Source: Actinomycetota bacterium
GTDB lineage: Bacteria > Actinomycetota > Acidimicrobiia > Spongiisociales > ZC4RG35
DNA: 5,990 bases
Assembly (NCBI GenBank): GCA_022615295.1
Contig: JAKEHF010000187.1
Coordinates: forward strand, 1-5,990
Direction of reading: 5' to 3'
Below the pieces are notes generated by a model that saw only the letters and a list, made by a program, of their open reading frames with translations, was not told where the DNA came from and did not search any database. Shown here in pieces: positions 1-5,361 of the stretch. Both the position numbers and the translations under genes were made by a program. Within the stretch, counting starts at the first letter, position 1. Each line of letters starts with the position of its first letter.

Positions 1-83
1 GGTCGCCGGCCCGGTGATCCGGACGATGGCCGTGAAGCCGCCCGAGGCCTCGGTGCTCGCCTTGATGTCGATCTCGGGGATCG
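1..83. other. Possible foreign segment / junction at the left edge
   Basis: The family match of the YyaL-like protein begins abruptly at GGFFSSEDADSEG (base 83). The preceding translated residues (VIRTMAVKPPEASVLALMSI) lack the conserved helix expected there. Read on the minus strand, the same bases give an uninterrupted, protein-like frame (PPIPEIDIKASTEASGGF followed by TAIVRITGPAT) with every third position G or C. This suggests that another gene on the opposite strand was joined here. The segment is short, so the case is modest; an atypical native sequence is the alternative. Confidence 0.35.
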
Positions 84-1117
84 GCGGCTTCTTCTCCTCC
101 GAGGACGCCGATTCCGAGGGGGTCGAAGGCAAGTTCTACATCTGGTCCCTCGAAGAGCTCCGGGAGGTCGCCGGCGACGGGCCGGTCGTCGACTACTTCG
201 GCGTGACCCCCGAGGGCAACTTCGAGGGGGCCAACATCCTCACCGTCCGAGAGGGCGACCTCCACGCCTTCGGCGAGGAGAGGAGGCGCCTCCTCGAGAG
301 ACGAGCAACCAGGGTGCGACCGGGTCTGGACGACAAGGTGGTGACGGCGTGGAACGGATTGGCGATCAGGGCATTCGCCGAGGCGGGTGCCGCGCTGGAC
401 GACGACCGCCTGGTCGAGACCGCCCGGGCCGGCGCCGCGTTCCTCACCGAGCACCTCGTCGTCGACGGCCGATTGATGCGTTCCTGGCGAGACGGTCGCA
501 CGTCGGTGCCCGGGTTCCTCGACGACCACACGGCGGCTGCGCTCGGCCTTCTCGCCGTCTTCTCCGCCACCGGCGAGGAGGTCTGGTACAGCAGAGCCAT
601 CGGTCTCATCGACGAGCTGGCGCGTTTCCGACGGCCGGAGGGCGGGTTTCACACCACCCCCGACGATGGTGAGGCCCTGGTGAAGAGACCCTTCGACGTC
701 ACCGACAATCCCACGCCCTCGGGCAACGCCCTGGCCGCAGAGGCGTTGCTCCTCGCCGGCCTTCTCACCGGGAACGGCGAGTGGCGGGAGGAGGCGGAGG
801 GTTGCCTGTCGGCCGCCGGCGCCCTGATGCCCCGCTACCCGACGATGGTGGCCCATCATCTCTCGGTCTTGGATGCCACGACCAAGACCAAGGAGCTGGC
901 CATCGTCGGACCCGGTTGGCGTGCCCTGGCCAAGGTGGCCAACGCCCGTTTCCGGCCCCACGTGGTCGTCGCCCCCTCGGCGACACCGACGTCCGGGGTA
1001 CCCCTGCTGGCGGGGAGAGCGCCGGATTCGGGGACCCTGGCCTACGTCTGCCGGAACTTCGCCTGCGAGCTCCCCACGTCAGACCCGACCCTGCTCGCCA
1101 CGCTCCTAGACGCCTGA
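2..1117 (+). CDS. YyaL/COG1331 (DUF255, SSP411-like) protein, C-terminal part only
   Basis: This is the C-terminal half of a YyaL-type protein, which normally has a thioredoxin-like N-terminal domain followed by an (alpha/alpha) barrel related to sugar-processing enzymes. About 345 family-like residues are present, against roughly 680 in complete members, so the thioredoxin domain is missing off the left edge. Recognisable family blocks are GGFFSSEDADSEG with EGKFYIW (from base 83), DDKVVTAWNGLAIRAFAEAG, GFLDDHTAAALGLL, the TPSGNALAAEALLLAG block and the C-terminal CRNFACELPTSDP. The frame is open from base 2; the GTG at 14 is only the first available start and is unlikely to be genuine. Residues encoded before base 83 do not resemble the expected helix ahead of GGFF. 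The stop overlaps the convergent hydrolase gene by 12 bp. The physiological role of the family is unsettled; a nucleotide-sugar or redox role has been suggested, and I do not assign a reaction. Confidence 0.88.
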   Translation, partial: VAGPVIRTMAVKPPEASVLALMSISGIGGFFSSEDADSEGVEGKFYIWSLEELREVAGDGPVVDYFGVTPEGNFEGANILTVREGDLHAFGEERRRLLERRATRVRPGLDDKVVTAWNGLAIRAFAEAGAALDDDRLVETARAGAAFLTEHLVVDGRLMRSWRDGRTSVPGFLDDHTAAALGLLAVFSATGEEVWYSRAIGLIDELARFRRPEGGFHTTPDDGEALVKRPFDVTDNPTPSGNALAAEALLLAGLLTGNGEWREEAEGCLSAAGALMPRYPTMVAHHLSVLDATTKTKELAIVGPGWRALAKVANARFRPHVVVAPSATPTSGVPLLAGRAPDSGTLAYVCRNFACELPTSDPTLLATLLDA

Positions 1118-1909
1118 CTGTCCCACACCCACCTCCAGGGCCCGATGGAGAGCGGTGGTCATCGTCTGCTCGGGATAAGGGCCGGAGCGAGCGGCGTCAT
1201 CCACGGTTCGCTCCCCGTCGATGCACGAGGCCGCCAGGCCGGCGACGGCCTTGAGCTCCTCGACTTGGGTTGCCAAGAAGCGACGATCGACCACATCGCC
1301 ATGACCAGGCACGATGACGTCGGGGATCCCGACACTCGCCCCCACCAGCGTGGTGGACCAGCTCAGCGGATAACTGTCGCCAAACGACGGCGGTGCGCCT
1401 TCCTCGACCAGATCGCCGAGGAAGGCCACGCCGGCGCCGGGGATCACGATCCTCGTGTCGGAGTCGGTGTGGCCGAGCCCGTGGAAGCTGAGGTCGACCT
1501 GACGGCCGATGTCGAGACTCACCCGGTCGGAGAAGGTCTTGCCCGGAGGCACTATCTCCACGGCCTCGATCGTCTCTCTTTGCTCAGGACCCAACCACGA
1601 GAGCGCCCCGCGTCTCATCTCGTCAGGCCTTTCGAGGAGCACCTCCCTGGCTCTCACGTGCCCCCAGATCTCGGCGCCGGCGAACCTCGAGTTGCCAAAG
1701 ACATGGTCCCAGTGCCAGTGGGTGTTGACCACCCATCTGACCGGGAGGCTCGTCAGGCTCGACAGCTCATCTGAGACCATGTCGGCGTCGGCGTGGCTCG
1801 ACCTTGTGTCGACAACCAGCACGCCGTCATCTCCCAGGACGATCCCGACGTTCTCGTCGAGGGACGGGTAGCGACGTCGAAAAACCCCATCGCCGAGCTC
1901 CTGGAACAT
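1106..1909 (-). CDS. MBL-fold metallo-hydrolase, divergent from soxR
   Basis: A 267-residue metallo-beta-lactamase superfamily hydrolase with a full set of metal ligands. The signature NTHWHWDH gives H64, H66, D68 and H69. H147 lies in GLGHTDSDT, the bridging D166 in FLGDLVEEG, and H203 in the C-terminal VPGHGDVV. No signal peptide or membrane segment is visible, so it is probably cytoplasmic. The arrangement is typical of generic MBL hydrolases; substrates in this group range from thioesters to lactones and cannot be told from sequence. I chose the ATG at 1909 (MFQELGDGVF) over the upstream TTG at 1942 because the TTG lies inside the SoxR-type palindrome and a TAGGGT box sits 7 bases before the ATG. 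Divergence from soxR across a SoxR-like operator suggests a role in the response to redox-cycling compounds. Its 3' end overlaps the YyaL-like gene by 12 bp. Confidence 0.88.
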   Translation of the reverse strand: MFQELGDGVFRRRYPSLDENVGIVLGDDGVLVVDTRSSHADADMVSDELSSLTSLPVRWVVNTHWHWDHVFGNSRFAGAEIWGHVRAREVLLERPDEMRRGALSWLGPEQRETIEAVEIVPPGKTFSDRVSLDIGRQVDLSFHGLGHTDSDTRIVIPGAGVAFLGDLVEEGAPPSFGDSYPLSWSTTLVGASVGIPDVIVPGHGDVVDRRFLATQVEELKAVAGLAASCIDGERTVDDAARSGPYPEQTMTTALHRALEVGVGQSGV

Positions 1910-1916
1910 GCGCGCG

Positions 1917-1922
1917 ACCCTA
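1917..1922 (-). promoter_or_regulatory. Putative -10 box of the MBL hydrolase gene (leaderless)
   Basis: On the minus strand TAGGGT fits the actinobacterial TANNNT -10 pattern and lies 7 bases before the ATG at 1909, so transcription would start at or next to the start codon. No convincing -35 hexamer is seen. The SoxR-like palindrome lies just upstream. Confidence 0.4.
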
Positions 1923-1935
1923 GTGACCAACAGAT

Positions 1936-1955
1936 AGTTCAACTCAGCTTGAACT
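1936..1955. promoter_or_regulatory. SoxR-box-like inverted repeat between soxR and the MBL gene
   Basis: Perfect 7-bp arms AGTTCAA (1936-1942) and TTGAACT (1949-1955) flank a 6-base centre. Read on the minus strand the core is TCAAGCTGAGTTGA, close to the known SoxR operator core TCAAGTTAACTTGA. MerR-family operators lie between the -35 and -10 of the controlled promoter. Here the soxR -10 candidate TAGGTT starts 3 bases after the palindrome, much as in the enterobacterial soxS promoter. The neighbouring gene encodes a SoxR with intact cluster cysteines, so autoregulation, and possibly control of the MBL gene, is a reasonable inference. Confidence 0.7.
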
Positions 1956-1958
1956 TGC

Positions 1959-1964
1959 TAGGTT
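1959..1964 (+). promoter_or_regulatory. Putative -10 box of soxR (leaderless)
   Basis: TAGGTT fits TANNNT and ends 6 bases before the ATG at 1971, so the transcript would begin at the start codon. It follows the SoxR-like palindrome by 3 bases. The -35 region, overlapping the left arm, is weak, as expected for a MerR-type promoter with an overlong spacer. Confidence 0.5.
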
Positions 1965-1970
1965 GGGCCC

Positions 1971-2432
1971 ATGGAGACGTTGACCATAGGCGAGCTGGCC
2001 AGTAGGTCCGGCGTCGCCACCTCTGCCCTTCGCTTCTACGAGACGAAGGGTCTAATCGCTTCGACCCGCACCGACGGGAACCAACGGCGATACCCCAGAG
2101 CCACGCTGCGCCGGGTCGCACTCATCAGGGCCGGACAGGAGGTGGGTCTCAGCCTCGCCGAGCTGGCCACGGCCCTGTCCACTCTCCCCCATGAGAGCAC
2201 GCCGACCAAGGCGGATTGGAGGCGTCTCTCCCGCTCCTGGCGCCACCGCCTCGACACCCAGATCGCCGAGCTGACGGCGCTACGAGACGAGCTGACGGAC
2301 TGCATCGGCTGTGGGTGCCTCTCCCTAAAGAGCTGTGCCATCTTCAACCCGGGCGACCTCGCCTCCGGTCTGGGGACTGGCCCCCGCTATCTGCTTGGCG
2401 ACGAGAGACGGGAAGTCAGACGTCCACGGTGA
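1971..2432 (+). CDS. soxR: Redox-sensing MerR-family regulator SoxR
   Basis: A 153-residue protein, the same size as enterobacterial SoxR (154). The N-terminal MerR winged-helix domain begins with LTIGELASRSGVATSALRFYE (residues 4-24), followed by the wing around GNQRRYPRATLRRV and a dimerisation helix near residues 79-108. The C-terminal metal-binding loop CIGCGCLSLKSC supplies C111, C114, C116 and C122. This is the CX2CXCX5C spacing of the SoxR [2Fe-2S] cluster, followed by the characteristic NPGD and GTGPRYLL motifs. Known SoxR proteins bind DNA constitutively and activate when the cluster is oxidised by redox-cycling drugs or superoxide. In actinobacteria they control small sets of oxidoreductases rather than soxS. 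No soxS is present here. A matching operator precedes the gene, so autoregulation is likely. The 3' end overlaps ctaA by 17 bp. Confidence 0.95.
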   Translation: METLTIGELASRSGVATSALRFYETKGLIASTRTDGNQRRYPRATLRRVALIRAGQEVGLSLAELATALSTLPHESTPTKADWRRLSRSWRHRLDTQIAELTALRDELTDCIGCGCLSLKSCAIFNPGDLASGLGTGPRYLLGDERREVRRPR

Positions 2433-3297
2433 CCTGAGCCGACAGGGCCCGTGCCGAAACCCATACGAACACGATCCACAGGATGTCGGCAAGGCCGAGA
2501 TGGACGAGCTGCGTCCAGGTGGGAGTGCCCAGGAGCACGTTCACCGCCCCGCTCGCCACCATCAGTCCCACCAGGACAGGGAACAGGCGCGTGGCCAAGC
2601 CGTCACCGAACCCCGACCGGACCGACACCCACCACCCGGCGGACGCAGCCAACACGGCGAGGACGGGGTGGACCACACGGAGCCGGGTCAGAAAGTGCTC
2701 CGTCGTTTCGGGCGCAACGCCTCCCTTGGGAAACAGGGTGTCGGCGAGAGCGGTGACCGCTCCGGTGGCCGAGATGAGGACGAGAGCCACTGCCCCGAGG
2801 ACGACCATACGTCTCACCGACGGCCGGGACCGCCAGTCGAGCGGGGCGCCGCCGGACAGCCAGAAGACGGTGAGGGTGAGGACGGCGAGCAGGAACAGGG
2901 TGTTGACGAGGTGCAGGGGCACCGCCACCGCCCGGGCGACCGAGGTGTCCTCGCCGACCCATTCGGCGAGGACGATCCCCGCCCCTATGAGGGCCTCGAC
3001 CACTATCGCCACCACCGACAGAAGGGCACCTGTCCTCGCCGGCCGACCGGGCCCTGCGCGACGCCACACCAGGACGGCAAGAAGCGCCACGAGGCCGAGG
3101 GCGATGCCGCTGACCGCTCGATGGGTGAACTCGATGGCCGTGGCCCCTTCCAGTTGAGGGAGGAGGACCCCTTGGCAGGTGGGCCAAGATCGCCCGCATC
3201 CGGCACCACTACCCGTGGCTCGCACCAGGGCACCCAAGAGGATCACGCCCACGTTGAAGACCAGGACGAACCAGGCGTAGCGGACGATCCCGACCAT
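2416..3297 (-). CDS. ctaA: Heme A synthase (CtaA/COX15 family)
   Basis: A 293-residue membrane protein with eight hydrophobic segments (about 7-25, 58-78, 90-111, 125-147, 163-184, 205-226, 236-257 and 262-283). It converts heme O to heme A for aa3-type cytochrome oxidase in the cytoplasmic membrane. Heme-ligand histidines occur in the expected helices: H59 (EFTHRAVSG), H129 (PLHLVNT), H210 (RVVHPVLA) and H266 (LVHLGLADI). The catalytic-region glutamate E56 and the extracellular cysteine pair C34/C41 (GAGCGRSWPTCQG) are also present; the Bacillus enzyme has an equivalent pair. The length is normal and no key residue is missing. The first helix begins at residue 4, supporting the ATG at 3297. 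The gene is divergent from the CBS-type enzyme with only 68 bp between them. Oxidase subunits and the heme O synthase are not in view. Confidence 0.93.
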   Translation of the reverse strand: MVGIVRYAWFVLVFNVGVILLGALVRATGSGAGCGRSWPTCQGVLLPQLEGATAIEFTHRAVSGIALGLVALLAVLVWRRAGPGRPARTGALLSVVAIVVEALIGAGIVLAEWVGEDTSVARAVAVPLHLVNTLFLLAVLTLTVFWLSGGAPLDWRSRPSVRRMVVLGAVALVLISATGAVTALADTLFPKGGVAPETTEHFLTRLRVVHPVLAVLAASAGWWVSVRSGFGDGLATRLFPVLVGLMVASGAVNVLLGTPTWTQLVHLGLADILWIVFVWVSARALSAQVTVDV

Positions 3298-3306
3298 GCA
3301 GGTCGA

Positions 3307-3312
3307 AACATA
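3307..3312 (-). promoter_or_regulatory. Putative -10 box of ctaA
   Basis: TATGTT on the minus strand fits TANNNT and lies 9 bases before the ATG at 3297, giving a leader of only a few bases. No Shine-Dalgarno lies between it and the start. Confidence 0.35.
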
Positions 3313-3353
3313 GGTGCTCGCGTGGTCAAGACCGACCGGGGTACCGGGCCACC

Positions 3354-3359
3354 TACCCT
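3354..3359 (+). promoter_or_regulatory. Putative -10 box of the cbs-like gene (leaderless)
   Basis: TACCCT fits TANNNT and ends 6 bases before the GTG start at 3366, the spacing expected for a transcript starting on the initiation codon. No Shine-Dalgarno is present; the upstream -35 region is not distinctive. Confidence 0.42.
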
Positions 3360-3365
3360 GAACCC

Positions 3366-4319
3366 GTGGACATCGGCGAGGACATCCTCTCCACTATCGG
3401 ACGCACCCCGATGGTTCGTCTTCGCCGGCTCCACCCACCCGGGAACCTCGTCGCCAAGCTGGAGACGGCCAACCCGGGCGGGTCGGTCAAGGACCGCATC
3501 GCCGTTGCCATGATCGACCGCGCCGAGGCCGAGGGGCTCCTCGAATCCGGTGGCACGATCGTCGAGCCGACCTCGGGGAACACCGGGGTCGGGTTGGCCC
3601 TCGTGGGCGCGGTTCGGGGTTACCGGGTGGTGTGCACCGTCCCCGACAAGGTCTCGCAGGAGAAGCGTGCCCTGCTCAGGGCCTATGGGGTGGAGGTGGT
3701 GGTGACGCCGACGAATCTCCTCCCCGACCACCCCGACTCCTATTACGCGGTAGCCCGCCGGTTGGCTTCTGAGATCGAGGGAGCGTTCCATCCCGACCAG
3801 TACTCCAATTCGGCCAACCCGGGGGCCCACTTCGAGACCACCGGACCCGAGATCTGGGAGCAGACGGAGGGGGCGGTCGACGTGTACGTGGCGGGTGTGG
3901 GCACCGGGGGCACCATCACCGGCGCAGGGCGCTTCCTCAAGAAGATGAAGCCGACAGTCCTCGTCGTGGGTGCCGACCCCAAGGGCTCGATCTACACCCA
4001 GGGGCCCGGTGGAGACATACGTCAATATCTGGTGGAAGGTGTGGGCGAGGACTTCTATCCGGTGACGGTGGACCTCGACATCATCGACAGATTCATCGAG
4101 GTCGACGACCCCACCTCGTTTGCCATGGCACGACGTCTGGCCCGTGAGGAGGGTGTCCTCACCGGAGGCTCGGGCGGTCTCGCCGTCCACGCCGCCCTCG
4201 GCGTGGCCGAGGAGGACTCGGAGCGTCTGGTGGTGGTCATCATCCCCGACTCGGGGAGGGGGTATCTCTCCAAGGTCTATGACGACGATTGGATGACACG
4301 CAATCGGCTCGTCACATAG
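3366..4319 (+). CDS. cbs: Cystathionine beta-synthase-type PLP enzyme without CBS domains
   Basis: A 317-residue fold-type II PLP enzyme of the cysteine synthase/cystathionine beta-synthase group, performing beta-replacement on serine or an activated serine. The PLP lysine is K42 in NPGGSVKDRIA, the substrate loop is PTSGNTG (68-74), and the phosphate-binding loop is GTGGT (179-183). Features favour the CBS branch over CysK: PDKVSQEKRALLRAYGVEVV (93-112), YLVEGVGEDFYP (221-232) and the tail PDSGRGYLSKVYDDDWM (294-310), matching the mycobacterial enzyme block by block. The protein stops right after the catalytic core, without the C-terminal pair of CBS regulatory domains found in the mycobacterial protein. 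The cofactor-ring loop reads GGSGG. The GTG start aligns with the family N-terminus (ILSTIGRTPMVRL). O-acetylserine sulfhydrylase activity cannot be excluded. The gene stands alone and is followed by a strong terminator. Confidence 0.85.
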   Translation: MDIGEDILSTIGRTPMVRLRRLHPPGNLVAKLETANPGGSVKDRIAVAMIDRAEAEGLLESGGTIVEPTSGNTGVGLALVGAVRGYRVVCTVPDKVSQEKRALLRAYGVEVVVTPTNLLPDHPDSYYAVARRLASEIEGAFHPDQYSNSANPGAHFETTGPEIWEQTEGAVDVYVAGVGTGGTITGAGRFLKKMKPTVLVVGADPKGSIYTQGPGGDIRQYLVEGVGEDFYPVTVDLDIIDRFIEVDDPTSFAMARRLAREEGVLTGGSGGLAVHAALGVAEEDSERLVVVIIPDSGRGYLSKVYDDDWMTRNRLVT

Positions 4320-4321
4320 CC

Positions 4322-4351
4322 GAGGGCCCCCGGCGCACCGGGGGCCCTCTT
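4322..4351 (+). terminator. Hairpin terminator after the cbs-like gene
   Basis: A perfect 12-bp stem (GAGGGCCCCCGG, 4322-4333, with CCGGGGGCCCTC, 4338-4349) encloses a CGCA loop and starts two bases after the TAG stop. Only two T follow, so the U-tract is poor, but such strong stems with short tracts are common in high-GC actinobacteria. Confidence 0.75.
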
Positions 4352-4382
4352 GATCGTTCGGCGCCGGCATTTCTCCAGCGGC

Positions 4383-4594
4383 CACGGGTGGACAAGCCCC
4401 GTGATAGCCGGTGCCGGGTGGTCCGAGTTTGGAGTCGCCACCTGCCCCTTTACGGGGAGCGGCGCTTCAGCGGTCGGCGCCGCTCAGCGCTCGGCCACCT
4501 CCAGAGTCCAAAGACTTTCATACAACGTTGGACCACCTCCTTTCTCTGGTGCGGTCAGTCTGGCACACCGGCAAAGGTGTGGATCAGGTTTTTT
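4383..4594 (+). ncRNA. Candidate structured non-coding RNA with an anti-Shine-Dalgarno segment
   Basis: The 244-bp stretch 4350-4593 has no convincing protein gene but is dense in complementary segments. Local stems are CACGGG/CCCGTG (4383-4388 with 4398-4403), GCGGCGC/GCGCCGC around 4460-4485, CCAGA/TCTGG (4501-4505 with 4545-4549), and GTCCAA/TTGGAC (4506-4511 with 4528-4533). The last two leave CACCTCCTTT (4534-4543) unpaired. That segment lies within TTGGACCACCTCCTTTCT, one mismatch from the usual 16S rRNA 3' end. The plus strand then ends in a hairpin plus six T, which sets the likely strand. An alternative fold pairs 4407-4415 with 4562-4572 and 4417-4424 with 4530-4537, breaking the terminator stem. 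I see no clear promoter, and it matches no RNA family I recognise. The start is approximate. Confidence 0.4.
4560..4594 (+). terminator. Rho-independent terminator, plus strand
   Basis: The stem CACACC/GGTGTG (4564-4569 with 4576-4581) is extended by CTG/CAG across a small internal loop and followed after one G by TTTTTT (4589-4594). The tract touches the stop codon of the oppositely oriented regulator gene. On the minus strand there is no T-run, so it acts only on a plus-strand transcript, and no coding gene on that strand needs it. Confidence 0.6.
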
Positions 4595-5301
4595 CAGAGA
4601 CGAAGTGTCCCGACGAAACCGTCCCACCAATCCCCCAGTGCGCTGAGACCCTCCCCGGCGGCCCAGAGCAGAGCCACGACCAGGCCGACCAGACCGACGA
4701 CCGTGGCCAGGGTGCGCACCCGGTAGAGCTGTCTCTGTGTGGCGTCCTCCAGATAGGAGACCTCGACCACGGGGTATGCGGGTGTGATGATGCGGAGCCG
4801 GTCCGAGGTCGGCGGGGTGATCCGTGGACTGACCGGCTCCCGGTCCGCCGGAGCCGCCCGGGGCATGGTGGACTCGAGCTCGATGTAGATCGCCGAGTCA
4901 TCGGGGGGCTCATCCTCCTCGACGTCCGGCGCCACAGCGACCCGTCTCGGCTCCTCGGTCCTCATGCCTTCCGGGGCCAGTTCCTCATAGACCCTGGACG
5001 TCACGACCGTCGGCGCGGTTTCCTCCGGGGACAGAGAGGCGAGGGCCTCCTCGACGGTCGGAGTGTCCTCCACGAGGAGCGGGGGTTCTTGGCCGGCCTT
5101 GGCGAAGATCGTCCGCTCGTCGACGCCGAGGATCGCCGACAGGGTCGCCAGGATCTTGGAGTCGTTGGGGACGGTCTTCTCGGCCTCCCAGGATCGGATG
5201 GTGGCCGCGGTCCGCCCCACCAACTGTCCCAACTCGGCGTGACTCAGCCCCAGCTTGGTCCGTCTGTAACGCACCAACCGGCCAAAGCTCCTGTCAGGCA
5301 T
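4594..5301 (-). CDS. Membrane-anchored Xre-type helix-turn-helix protein
   Basis: A 235-residue protein in three parts. Residues 6-63 form a Cro/C1-type helix-turn-helix (GRLVRYRRTKLGLSHAELG, then VGRTAATIRSWEAEKTVP). Residues of about 70-190 are a low-complexity acidic and proline-rich linker (EEDEPPDDS, SPEETAP). Residues of about 195-217 form a single hydrophobic helix (LATVVGLVGLVVALLWAA), followed by a short tryptophan-containing tail. No N-terminal signal is present, so the DNA-binding domain should be cytoplasmic. The plan resembles RodZ and other membrane-tethered HTH proteins, but the RodZ periplasmic domain is absent and I do not assign that name. It could be a membrane-bound transcription regulator or a cytoskeletal/division adaptor. 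It is divergent from selC, 60 bp away, and its 3' end abuts the candidate RNA terminator. The ATG at 5301 fits the HTH start, with TAGCAT 9 bases upstream. Confidence 0.82.
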   Translation of the reverse strand: MPDRSFGRLVRYRRTKLGLSHAELGQLVGRTAATIRSWEAEKTVPNDSKILATLSAILGVDERTIFAKAGQEPPLLVEDTPTVEEALASLSPEETAPTVVTSRVYEELAPEGMRTEEPRRVAVAPDVEEDEPPDDSAIYIELESTMPRAAPADREPVSPRITPPTSDRLRIITPAYPVVEVSYLEDATQRQLYRVRTLATVVGLVGLVVALLWAAGEGLSALGDWWDGFVGTLRL

Positions 5302-5310
5302 GTTGGAGAA

Positions 5311-5316
5311 ATGCTA
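5311..5316 (-). promoter_or_regulatory. Putative -10 box of the HTH-membrane protein gene
   Basis: TAGCAT on the minus strand fits TANNNT and lies 9 bases before the ATG at 5301. No Shine-Dalgarno is seen in between. Confidence 0.35.
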
Positions 5317-5348
5317 AGACCGTGTGGTTTGGTTCCCCAACGTCCTCC

Positions 5349-5354
5349 TATCCT
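5349..5354 (+). promoter_or_regulatory. Putative -10 box of selC
   Basis: TATCCT fits TANNNT and ends 7 bases before the mature 5' end of the selenocysteine tRNA at 5362, so transcription would start at or one base before the tRNA. The -35 region (T/G-rich around 5325-5334) is weak. Confidence 0.45.
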
Positions 5355-5361
5355 CGACGAC

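Noticed and set aside
1910..1942. Upstream TTG start for the MBL gene (11 extra residues)
   Set aside because: The TTG falls within the SoxR-like palindrome and upstream of the likely -10 box, and the added residues do not look like the family N-terminus.
2335..3513. Long plus-strand frame opposite ctaA (392 codons)
   Set aside because: Its translation is low-complexity, rich in R, G, P, D and H, without recognisable motifs, and it mirrors the clear heme A synthase on the other strand. It is a high-GC shadow.
3243..4385. Long minus-strand frame opposite the cbs-like gene (380 codons)
   Set aside because: A shadow of the PLP enzyme, with no domains, and it runs through the terminator hairpin.
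4440..4505. Minus-strand resemblance to a serine/leucine tRNA (GGAGGTGGCCGAGCGC)
   Set aside because: Only the D-arm-like piece matches; there is no 7-base anticodon loop, no TTCGA T-loop and no closing acceptor stem.
4450..4521. Small minus-strand ORF (MKVFGLWRWPSAERRRPLK...) preceded by a perfect AAAGGAGGTG
   Set aside because: The Shine-Dalgarno-like sequence is 14 bases from the ATG, too far, and other genes here use no such site. The same bases are better explained as an unpaired anti-SD in a plus-strand RNA. A 13-codon TTG ORF (4484-4525, minus) has a 10-base gap but no other support.
4594..4600. Read-through of TGA stops as selenocysteine codons (HTH gene, soxR, YyaL-like)
   Set aside because: Each protein is full-length at its 3' end, and the sequence after the TGA gives no conserved continuation or evident SECIS hairpin.
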